Assembly: GCF_040655735.1 (NCBI RefSeq)
Contig: NZ_JBFAKK010000003.1
Coordinates: 124,001-188,000 of the forward strand
Length of the DNA: 64,000 nt
Origin: Phytomonospora sp040655735
Lineage (GTDB): Bacteria > Actinomycetota > Actinomycetes > Mycobacteriales > Micromonosporaceae
Reading direction: 5' to 3'
Below are positions 24,379 to 31,435 of the stretch, one piece after another. The position numbers and the translations under genes were made by a program. The notes under the pieces were generated by a model that was not told the DNA's origin, did not search any database, and saw only the letters and a list, made by a program, of their open reading frames with translations. The number at the start of each line of letters is the position of its first letter. Positions within the stretch are counted from its first letter, which is position 1.

Positions 24379-25620
24379 ATGCGAGTATCTGCGGTCGCCT
24401 CGGCGCGGCGTGTGCGCCGTATCCCCCTTTTGTTGTCCTGCGCGGGTGTCGTTGCGGGCGCGGCGGTCTTCGGGCTGGCCGTGGCCGGCACGGTCGTGCG
24501 CGAGGAGGCCTCCGCCGCGCCCGTGGGCGCGGCCTGCCTGACGTGGCAGGACCCCATGACCGAACAGCACAAACTGTCCAGAGTGGATCACGGTGACGGC
24601 GCGCGGGTCACCGTCGCCTCGCTGCCGTACCGCGTCAACGCCGTCGGCTTCGCCGAGAAGCAGGAGGCGCTCTACGGCCTGACCCCGACACGCGGGGACG
24701 GCTCGGGGCCGGACCTGATCCGCATCGACCGGGAGGGCCGGACGCGCGACATCGGCCCGGTCAAGGGTGAGTACTTCAAGGGCCTGTCCGGCGCCTATGT
24801 CGGCGACGTGGTCGGCGATCGGCTGGTCGTGCTCGCCGACGCGCACATCGTGTCGATCGGGATCGACCCGGCGAACACGGCCGAGTTCGGTTCCATTGTG
24901 GATAGTGTTCGCGTCTCCACCCGGCCGCGCTTCGGTGACTGGTCCTACGACGCCTCCGACGGGAAGCTCTACGGCATCTCGTCGACCGCCGGCGGGACCC
25001 TGGTCAGTGTCGAACCCGCCAGTGGCCGTGTCGTGCTGCGGCCTGTGCGGGGACTGCCGCGCGGCGGGTTCTACGGCGCGACCTTCCTCGTGCCGGGCCG
25101 GACGCTGTACGCCGTGATCGGCGACTCCGACGGCCGTGCGGTGCTCTACCGCGTCGCGCTCGACGGCGGCGAGCCCGCCGTTCCCGTCGTCCGCTGGCCC
25201 GCGCTCGACTCCGCCGACGCGGCCTACTGCCCGCGTCCGGTGGTCGATCCGACGCCGACGTCCTCGCCGACGCCGAGTCCCAGTACGCCCTCGCCTTCGC
25301 TCTCCCCGTCGCCGTCGCCGACGACTCCACCGCCGTCGCCGAGCGTGTCTCCCTCGGTGTCGCCGCCTCCATCGCCGAGGGCGTCACCGCCTCCGCCGGC
25401 GCCGTCCGTACCGGGCCCGGCTCCGCGTCGGCCTCCGCCTCCGCCGGCGCCGCTCATGCCTCCGCCGCTGCCGGTCGAGCTGGTGATCCCGGTGCCTCCT
25501 GAGGCGCCGGTGAAGACCAGTTCCCCCGAGGACCCGCACCGCAAGCGAGCCATGGTGCTCGGCGCGGTCCTGATGGCGCTGTCGGGTTCGGCGGGCGCGC
25601 GTTCGCTGCGGAGGCGCTGA
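24379..25620 (+). CDS. Surface protein: beta-propeller-like domain, Pro/Ser stalk, C-terminal anchor
   Basis: A 413-aa exported protein. The N-terminal hydrophobic signal (PLLLSCAGVVAGAAVFGLAVAG) is followed by a ~250-residue domain with propeller-like strands (LYGLTPTRGDG, KLYGISSTAGGTLVSVEP, TLYAVIGDSDGRAVLYRV), similar to DUF6923. A ~110-residue Pro/Ser stalk comes next, then a short hydrophobic helix with an Arg end (MVLGAVLMALSGSAG...RR). No LPXTG is present, so membrane tethering is more likely than sortase anchoring. The TATCTT hexamer and GGAG ahead of the ATG fit a start at 24379. Confidence 0.75.
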   Translation: MRVSAVASARRVRRIPLLLSCAGVVAGAAVFGLAVAGTVVREEASAAPVGAACLTWQDPMTEQHKLSRVDHGDGARVTVASLPYRVNAVGFAEKQEALYGLTPTRGDGSGPDLIRIDREGRTRDIGPVKGEYFKGLSGAYVGDVVGDRLVVLADAHIVSIGIDPANTAEFGSIVDSVRVSTRPRFGDWSYDASDGKLYGISSTAGGTLVSVEPASGRVVLRPVRGLPRGGFYGATFLVPGRTLYAVIGDSDGRAVLYRVALDGGEPAVPVVRWPALDSADAAYCPRPVVDPTPTSSPTPSPSTPSPSLSPSPSPTTPPPSPSVSPSVSPPPSPRASPPPPAPSVPGPAPRRPPPPPAPLMPPPLPVELVIPVPPEAPVKTSSPEDPHRKRAMVLGAVLMALSGSAGARSLRRR

Positions 25621-25657
25621 CCAGTCGGGGGGCCGAGCGCCGTCCAGGGGACGTCAC

Positions 25658-25687
25658 GGTGAGCACGGCGACCTCGCCGTGCTCACC
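25658..25687 (+). terminator. 14-bp perfect hairpin terminator
   Basis: GGTGAGCACGGCGA pairs perfectly with TCGCCGTGCTCACC across a 2-nt loop, 38 nt after the surface-protein stop. Confidence 0.85.
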
Positions 25688-25810
25688 CTCCTGATAGGAC
25701 CGTTCGTGCGCCGACGGCCCGAGAGCCGTCGGGCGCAAACCCGCACGCCTGAAACCCGTCCGAACCCGCACGATTCGCCCTAGGGTGAAACCGAGCGCAG
25801 GGAGGACGGC

Positions 25811-27217
25811 ATGACCACGGCACCGACCCTGACCGCAAGCTCCCTGGCGACAGCCCGCGACGTCGCCGCCTGGTGGTGGCGGCTCGGCTTCGGCGCCCGC
25901 CGCGACGCCCTCCTGCGCTGGTCGGCGATCCTCGGCCGCCGCGCCCCGGAGATCACCGCCGTCATGCGCGTCGAGGGCGGCAAGGCCGACGCCGACGCGA
26001 CCATCGAGCTGACCGTCGCCGTCGAGCACCTGCGCTGGGCCGCGCGCAACGCCGAACGCGTCCTGCGCCGCCGCCGGGTCCGCGGCACCTGGCTCTCGCC
26101 GGAGCAGCGCGCCGAGCTCGCCTGGCGGCCCTACGGCGTCGTCGGCGTGATCGGTCCATGGAACTTCCCCGTCCTCACCCCGCTGGCCTCGATCGGGTCG
26201 GCCGTCGCGGCGGGCAACGCCGTGCTGTTCAAACCCAGCGAGCACGCCCCCATGGTCGGCCGGCTCCTCACCGAGACGGCGACCGAGGCCATGCGCGGCG
26301 CACCGCTGGTGACGTTCGTCGAAGGCGGACCCGAGGCCGGCGCCGCCCTGGTCACCTCCGGCGTCGACAAGGTCGCCTTCACCGGCTCGACCGCGACCGC
26401 CGCCAAGATCCTGGCCGCCGCCGCGCCGACGCTCACGCCCGTCCTCACCGAGTGCGGCGGGAAGGACCCCGCGATCGTCGCGGCCGACGCCGACCTCGAC
26501 CGCGCCGCCGCCTCGGTGCTGTGGGGCGCGATGTTCAACGCCGGGCAGGCCTGCGTGGGCATCGAGCGCGTGTACGTCGTCGACGAGGTCCACGACGAGT
26601 TCGTCCGCCTCCTCACGGCCAAGGCCGCCAGGCTCACCGCCGGCCGCGACGGCGACCTCGGCGCGATCGCCGTCCCCGCCCAGCTCGACGTGATCACCCA
26701 CCACATCGCCGACGCCCTCGACCGGGGCGCGCGGGCCCTCACCGGCGGCCTCGGCGCCATCGAACCGCCCTACGTCCAGCCCACGATCCTCGTCGACGTC
26801 CCCGACGACGCCCTCGTCGTCACCGAGGAGACCTTCGGGCCCGTCCTGCCGATCCTGCGCGCCGCGGACCTCGACGACGCCGTCGCGCGCGCCGAGTCGG
26901 GCCGCTACCACCTCGGCGCCGCCGTCTACGGCGGCCGGCAGGCACGCGCCGCCGCCGACCGCCTCACCTGCGGCATGGTCTCGATCGACTCGGCGCTGTC
27001 CTTCGCCGGGCAGCCGTCCCTGCCTTTCGGCGGACGCGGCGCCTCGGGCTTCGGCCGGACCCACGGCGAGGCGGGGCTGCGCGAGTTCGCGGTGGCGCGC
27101 TCGACGGTCACCCGCCGCGGCCGCCAGCCCTTCGAACTGACCGGCTACGAGCGCGGACCCCACGCGCTGCCCTTCGCCGAGACGGTCCTGCGCAAGGTCT
27201 TCGGCGGCGCGCGATGA
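25811..27217 (+). CDS. Aldehyde dehydrogenase family protein
   Basis: A 468-aa NAD(P)-dependent aldehyde dehydrogenase. Visible motifs: GVIGPWNFPVLTPLA (cofactor/oxyanion Asn), FKPSEHAP, FTGSTATA, general-base Glu214 in LTECGGKDP, nucleophile Cys248 in NAGQACVG, and EETFGPVLPI. The Glu-Cys spacing of 34 equals the family standard. It oxidises an aldehyde to the acid in the cytosol; the specificity is not readable. It is probably monocistronic, with the ECF42 promoter starting ~40 nt downstream. Confidence 0.95.
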   Translation: MTTAPTLTASSLATARDVAAWWWRLGFGARRDALLRWSAILGRRAPEITAVMRVEGGKADADATIELTVAVEHLRWAARNAERVLRRRRVRGTWLSPEQRAELAWRPYGVVGVIGPWNFPVLTPLASIGSAVAAGNAVLFKPSEHAPMVGRLLTETATEAMRGAPLVTFVEGGPEAGAALVTSGVDKVAFTGSTATAAKILAAAAPTLTPVLTECGGKDPAIVAADADLDRAAASVLWGAMFNAGQACVGIERVYVVDEVHDEFVRLLTAKAARLTAGRDGDLGAIAVPAQLDVITHHIADALDRGARALTGGLGAIEPPYVQPTILVDVPDDALVVTEETFGPVLPILRAADLDDAVARAESGRYHLGAAVYGGRQARAAADRLTCGMVSIDSALSFAGQPSLPFGGRGASGFGRTHGEAGLREFAVARSTVTRRGRQPFELTGYERGPHALPFAETVLRKVFGGAR

Positions 27218-27254
27218 GGCCGGCCGGAAAAGTCGGCGAGACTGGGACGCCGGC

Positions 27255-27283
27255 TGTCGAGAACCGCCCCGCCCGTTCGTATA
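27255..27283 (+). promoter_or_regulatory. Candidate ECF42-type promoter
   Basis: TGTCGA (27255-27260) is followed after 17 nt by CGTATA (27278-27283), 33 nt before the start of the YciI/DGPF gene. I recall TGTCGA as the -35 of ECF42 target promoters, which would make the pair autoregulated. Confidence 0.55.
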
Positions 27284-27315
27284 AGGGGTGAAGCCGACCC
27301 GCCCTAGGAGGAACC

Positions 27316-27660
27316 ATGAAGTACCTCATCAGCATGTACCAGCCCGACGGCCCGATCCCCGACAAGGAGGTCCTCGACGTAGTCATGCGCGACCTCAACG
27401 CCCTCGGCGAACAGATCCGCGAGGCCGGCGGCTGGGTCTTCGCCGGCGGACTCCACCCGCCGAGCACCGCGACCGTCCTGCGCGCACGCGACGGCGAGGT
27501 CGTCATGACCGACGGCCCCTACGTCGAAGGCAAGGAACACCTCGGCGGCTTCACCATCGTCGAGGCGCCCGAACTCGACACGGTCCTCGCCTGGGCCGGG
27601 CGCGAGGCCGAGATCACCGGACTGCCCATCGAGGTCCGCCCCTTCAGCTTCGACGAGTGA
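27316..27660 (+). CDS. YciI/DGPF-domain protein
   Basis: A 114-aa YCII-related protein with the diagnostic VMTDGPYVEGKEHLGGF block. These dimeric alpha-beta barrel proteins accompany ECF42 sigma factors, usually in large numbers in actinobacteria, and their biochemical role is not settled. TAGGAGGAACC precedes the ATG. Its stop overlaps the sigma-factor GTG (GTGA), so translation is coupled. Confidence 0.93.
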   Translation: MKYLISMYQPDGPIPDKEVLDVVMRDLNALGEQIREAGGWVFAGGLHPPSTATVLRARDGEVVMTDGPYVEGKEHLGGFTIVEAPELDTVLAWAGREAEITGLPIEVRPFSFDE

Positions 27661-28886
27661 CACCCGAGGACATCGCCGACGTCTTCCGCGCCGAGCACGG
27701 CCGCGCGGTCGCCGTCCTGACCGGCTCCTTCGGCGATCTCGACATCGCCGAGGAGGCCGTCCAGGACGCCTTCGCCGAGGCCGTTCGCCGCTGGCCCGAG
27801 ACCGGCCCGCCGCCCAGCCCCGCCGGCTGGATCATCACCACCGCGCGCAACCGCGCCCTCGACCGCCTCCGCCGCGAGTCCACCCGCGAGGCACGGCAGG
27901 CCCAGGCCGCGCTGCTCAGCGCCCCCGACCGGCCAGGAGACGAGGGACCCGTGCACGACGACCGGCTCCGCCTCATCTTCACCTGCTGCCATCCGGCGCT
28001 GGCCGCCGAAGCCCGCGTCGCCCTCACCCTGCGCCTGCTCGGCGGCCTGTCCACCACCGAGATCGCCCGCGCCTTCCTCGTCGCCGAGACGACCATGGCC
28101 CAGCGCCTCGTCCGCGCCAAGGGCAAGATCCGCGACGCCCGCATCCCCTACCGCGTACCCCGCGACGCCGACCTGCCCGACCGCCTCGCCGCCGTGCTCG
28201 CCGTCGTCTACCTGATCTTCACCGAGGGGCACACCGCCACCTCCGGCGCGGACCTCGTCCGCGGTGACCTCTGCGCGGAGGCCGTCCGGCTCGGCCGGCT
28301 CCTCCACGAACTCATGCCCGACGAGCCCGAGGTGACCGGACTGCTCGCGCTGATGCTGCTCGTCGACTCCCGCCGGGCCGCGCGGACCGCCCAGGACGGA
28401 CGGCCGGTCCTGCTCGCCGACCAGGACCGCCGTCGCTGGGACCGGGCGGCGATCGCCGAGGGGCACGCGCTGGTGCGCCGTTGCCTGCGCCGGGGCAGTC
28501 CCGGGCCCTACCAGTTCCAGGCGGCGATCAACGCCGTGCACGCCGACGCGGCCACCGCCGCCGACACCGACTGGCGCCAGATCCTCGCCCTCTACGACCA
28601 GCTCCTCGCCTTCGCGCCCAACCCGGTCGCGGCGCTGCATCGGGCGGTCGCGGTCGCCGAGATCGACGGTCCGGGCGCGGGGCTGGCACTCGTCGACGCG
28701 CTCGACCTCGACGGACACCACGTCTTCCACGCGGTTCGGGCCGACCTGCTGCGCCGGCTCGGTCGCCGGACCGCGGCGGCCGAGGCGTACCGGCGTGCGC
28801 TCGCGCTCAGCAGCAACGAGTCGGAGCGGGCCTTCCTGCGCGACAGGCTCACCGAAGTCGGGAACACGCCGACGCCCGGGCCGTAG
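27657..28886 (+). CDS. ECF42-type sigma factor with C-terminal TPR-like extension
   Basis: A 409-aa ECF sigma factor. Region 2 is DIAEEAVQDAFAEAVRRWPETGPP...GWIITTARNRALDRLRRE, region 4 is LGGLSTTEIARAFLVAETTMAQRLVRAK, and there is a ~200-residue SnoaL-free C-terminal extension (DUF6596/TPR-like: VYLIFTEGHTA, LMLLVDSRRAAR, ALYDQLLAFAPNPVAALHRAVA). The extension and the upstream DGPF gene identify ECF42. The GTG 27657 start overlaps the upstream stop by 4 nt. Family knowledge says the extension, rather than an anti-sigma factor, tunes activity. Confidence 0.93.
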   Translation: MTPEDIADVFRAEHGRAVAVLTGSFGDLDIAEEAVQDAFAEAVRRWPETGPPPSPAGWIITTARNRALDRLRRESTREARQAQAALLSAPDRPGDEGPVHDDRLRLIFTCCHPALAAEARVALTLRLLGGLSTTEIARAFLVAETTMAQRLVRAKGKIRDARIPYRVPRDADLPDRLAAVLAVVYLIFTEGHTATSGADLVRGDLCAEAVRLGRLLHELMPDEPEVTGLLALMLLVDSRRAARTAQDGRPVLLADQDRRRWDRAAIAEGHALVRRCLRRGSPGPYQFQAAINAVHADAATAADTDWRQILALYDQLLAFAPNPVAALHRAVAVAEIDGPGAGLALVDALDLDGHHVFHAVRADLLRRLGRRTAAAEAYRRALALSSNESERAFLRDRLTEVGNTPTPGP

Positions 28887-28905
28887 GAAGGCCCGGGCGT
28901 CGGCG
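28867..28905 (+). terminator. 16-bp hairpin overlapping the ECF42 stop codon
   Basis: CGCCGACGCCCGGGCC (28867-28882) pairs perfectly with 28890-28905; the TAG stop lies in the loop. A second GC-rich hairpin (28916-28957) follows and may terminate the opposing NlpC/P60 gene. Confidence 0.8.
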
Positions 28906-29027
28906 CGGTCGATGCCGCCCGGCCGCGCGGGGTCAGCGCGTGCGTGCGGCCGGGCGGGCGCCCAGGGCTTGTCTTGTGGGTGCGATGAAACCGCCGTGTC
29001 CCCGCAGGGAGCCCACCGGACGAGCTC

Positions 29028-29942
29028 TTACACCCGGCGGAAACCGTCGGGGGTCATCATGTCGATGTCGGAGATCTTCACCGACTCGCCCGGCTGGGGC
29101 GCGTGGATGACCTTGCCGTCGCCGACGTAGATGCCCACGTGCCCGAGACCGGCGTAGAACACCAGGTCCCCGGCGCGCAGCTCACCGCGCGAGATCGACG
29201 TGGTGGCGTTCCACTGGTCGACGGTGTAGTGCGGCAGGGACACGCCCGCGGCCGCCCACGCGGCCATGGTCAGGCCGGAGCAGTCGTAGCCGTCCGGGCC
29301 GGTCGCGCCGAAGACGTACGGGATGCCGATGGCGCCGTAGGCGAAGGAGACCGCCTGGCCCGCCTTGCCCGACACCGCCGGGATCTCGCCGTCGTAGGTG
29401 CTCGACGAGGTCTCGGCCTGCTCCTCGGCCAGCTTGTTCTCCAGCTCCTCCTTCTCCTCGGCCAGCTTCGACACCGTCTTCTTGGCCGCGACCAGATCGG
29501 TGTTGAGCTGATCCTTGGCCGCGTTGGCCTCGGCGATCGCCGTCGCGGCGTCGTCGACGGCCTGCGACTGCTCGCGGGCCAGGTCGGAGAGGTCGGTGAG
29601 CTGGCTGAGCAGCGTGCCGCTGTCGTCGAGCGTGGTGGCCGGGGAGCCGATCAGCGCGACGGCGCTGTCGATGGCCCGGTCGGAACCGGCGATGGTGTCC
29701 TCAAGGGCCTTGATCCGCTCGACGAGGTCGTCGCGCTTCTCGACGGCCTTCTTGTAATCGGTCGAGGCGGTGTCCAGTTTGTCCTCTGTGCTCGGCGCCG
29801 CCTGCGCCATGCCGGGGGCGAGGAGGGTCGCGACGATCGCGCCGGTGAAAACACCGGCACAGGTCGCGGTGCGGATCAGGCCGCGAGTCCGGGTCTTGCT
29901 GATTCGTCTGTTTCCAGGCAACTTGCAGTCGTCTGCCGACAA
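29028..29942 (-). CDS. Secreted NlpC/P60 peptidoglycan hydrolase
   Basis: A 304-aa RipA/P60-like cell-wall endopeptidase. The signal peptide ends near AQA (residue 48). A long coiled coil (~52-180, KRDDLVERIKALEDTIAGSD ... EEKEELENKLAEE) precedes the catalytic domain (~190-304). The triad is Cys221 in YDCSGLTMAAW, His268 in GHVGIYVG and His280 in VIHAPQPGE. The start is TTG 29942, 8 nt after AAGGG. A c-di-AMP riboswitch sits directly upstream, so synthesis should fall when c-di-AMP is high. The coiled coil may bind an FtsX-like partner, by analogy. Confidence 0.93.
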   Translation of the reverse strand: MSADDCKLPGNRRISKTRTRGLIRTATCAGVFTGAIVATLLAPGMAQAAPSTEDKLDTASTDYKKAVEKRDDLVERIKALEDTIAGSDRAIDSAVALIGSPATTLDDSGTLLSQLTDLSDLAREQSQAVDDAATAIAEANAAKDQLNTDLVAAKKTVSKLAEEKEELENKLAEEQAETSSSTYDGEIPAVSGKAGQAVSFAYGAIGIPYVFGATGPDGYDCSGLTMAAWAAAGVSLPHYTVDQWNATTSISRGELRAGDLVFYAGLGHVGIYVGDGKVIHAPQPGESVKISDIDMMTPDGFRRV

Positions 29943-29965
29943 GACGGCAACCCTTCTTCCATCAA

Positions 29966-30083
29966 GCCGCTTACCGGGTTAGCTGACGGGTTCGGGCCGG
30001 AAGATCGCCCTACCGCGCTCGGCGCGGATTCACCCCAGTACTCGGTGGGTCCCCGATTCGCCTCGGTGCGGCGACTCAGCGGC
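29966..30083 (-). promoter_or_regulatory. c-di-AMP (ydaO-yuaA) riboswitch
   Basis: On the minus strand the conserved ydaO blocks appear in order: GCCGCTGAGTCGCCGCACC, GGGGTGAATCC, GGGCGATCTTCCGG, GAACCCGTCAGCTAACC and the closing AAGCGGC. The ends GCCGCT (30083-30078) and AGCGGC (29971-29966) form P1. It lies 23 nt upstream of the TTG start of the NlpC/P60 gene, a known partner of this riboswitch in actinobacteria. Confidence 0.92.
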
Positions 30084-30241
30084 ACTCGCACGGTCACTCC
30101 CTTGCTGGGAGTGAGGAGTACCGTACGAGCCCGGTGACGCTAACCGAGAGTGTTCGCGATTGCCTATGGTGCAGTGGAATAGCCCACACGCAATACGTGG
30201 CGATCACGGAGCAATCGGACCGCCTCTGGCAGGATGTGCTG

Positions 30242-30622
30242 ATGCTCAAGGGTTTCAAGGAATTCCTCTTTCGCGGCAACGTCGTCGACCTGGCCGTCGC
30301 CGTCGTCATGGGCGCCGCCCTCACGGCCATGGTCACCGCATTCACCGGTGCGTTCCTCACGCCCCTGATCACACTGGTCACGGGTGGTTCGGAGAACGGT
30401 GGCAAATTCACCGTCAACGGTGTGGACTTCCCCTATGGGACGTTCATCGACGCCGTCATCACCTTCGTCTTGACCGCGGTGGTCATCTACTTCATAGTCG
30501 TTTTGCCCGTCCGCAAGGTGATGGAACGGATGAGGCGCCAGGAGGAGGCCGAAAAGGACGAGCAGCTCGAACTGCTCCGGGAGATCAGGGACGAGCTGCG
30601 CCGCGGGAACTCCGCTTCCTGA
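30242..30622 (+). CDS. mscL: Large-conductance mechanosensitive channel MscL
   Basis: A 126-aa MscL. The N-terminal helix is MLKGFKEFLFRGNVVDLAVAVVMGAALTAMV with the pore-lining small residues, then a periplasmic loop, then TM2 (YGTFIDAVITFVLTAVVIYFIVVLPV) and the cytoplasmic helix (ELLREIRDEL). It opens under membrane tension to release solutes. ATG 30242 matches the family N-terminus; the longer open frame does not. Its 3' end overlaps the opposing spermidine-synthase-like gene by 38 nt. Confidence 0.96.
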   Translation: MLKGFKEFLFRGNVVDLAVAVVMGAALTAMVTAFTGAFLTPLITLVTGGSENGGKFTVNGVDFPYGTFIDAVITFVLTAVVIYFIVVLPVRKVMERMRRQEEAEKDEQLELLREIRDELRRGNSAS

Positions 30623-31433
30623 CCCCTCGCCCGGTTTGCGGCCACAATCCCGGGGGCGCCGGGGACGCCACGGCACCGCCGTCGGTGTTCACCGGTGCTC
30701 CTTTTCCGAACCTGGCGAATTCGTCGCCGTCGAGAAAGCCGGTGGGAAACACGTCGCCGGCTGCGCGACGGGCGATGGCGGCGTCGTCGAAGGGCCGGTC
30801 GGATCCGCACAGCACGATGTTGCCGAAACGGCGTCCCCGCAGGACGGTCGTCCCGCCGAGGAGGCGGCCCTGGCCGAAGACCGAGCCGATCGTCGCCGCC
30901 AGCGAACGGGTGTACTTCAGCGGTCCGCCGTCGCCGGCGTTCATCAGCAGGCTGCCGCCGGTCCTCAGCACGCGGGACACGTCGGCGAAGAACTCGGCCG
31001 TGGTCAGGTGCGGCGGGGTGACGTTGTCGGCGAACACGTCGAGGACGATCACGTCGTAGCAGTCGTCGGGCGCGGCGGCCAGCTGCTCGCGGGCGTCGCC
31101 GATGCGCACCTTCACCTTGCCGCGCTTGGGAAGCGGCGCCTTCTCCCGGACCAGCGCGACCAGTTCGGCGTCGATGTCGACGGCCTGCTGGTACGAGCCG
31201 GGCCTCTTCGCCGCGACGTACCGTGGCAGCGTGAGCGCCCCGGCCCCCAGGTGCAGCACCCGCAGCGGCTCGCCCGAGGGGGCGAGGGAGTCGACCACAT
31301 AGGACAGATAGCGGATGTAGTCGAACTCGAGGTGCAGCGGGTCGTCGAGGTCCACATGGGACTGTTCCGAGTCGCCGACGTACAGGTAGAAGCGGTTCGG
31401 GCGCTCGGGGTCGGGTTCCATGCGGGCGGTCAT
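30585..31433 (-). CDS. Spermidine synthase-like (SAM-fold) protein
   Basis: A 282-aa polyamine-synthase-like protein. The SAM/dcSAM-binding motif is RVLHLGAGALTLPRYVA, followed by VDIDAELVALVRE, VRIGDAREQL and YDVIVLDVFADNVTPPHL. The last ~45 residues are a low-complexity tail overlapping mscL. These single-domain proteins often lack true aminopropyltransferase activity, and the substrate is unclear. Its ATG lies 2 nt after the stop of the Hsp70-like gene, so the two are coupled. That link to a membrane Hsp70 is notable but unexplained. Confidence 0.82.
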   Translation of the reverse strand: MTARMEPDPERPNRFYLYVGDSEQSHVDLDDPLHLEFDYIRYLSYVVDSLAPSGEPLRVLHLGAGALTLPRYVAAKRPGSYQQAVDIDAELVALVREKAPLPKRGKVKVRIGDAREQLAAAPDDCYDVIVLDVFADNVTPPHLTTAEFFADVSRVLRTGGSLLMNAGDGGPLKYTRSLAATIGSVFGQGRLLGGTTVLRGRRFGNIVLCGSDRPFDDAAIARRAAGDVFPTGFLDGDEFARFGKGAPVNTDGGAVASPAPPGLWPQTGRGVRKRSSRGAARP

Positions 31434-31435
31434 CG

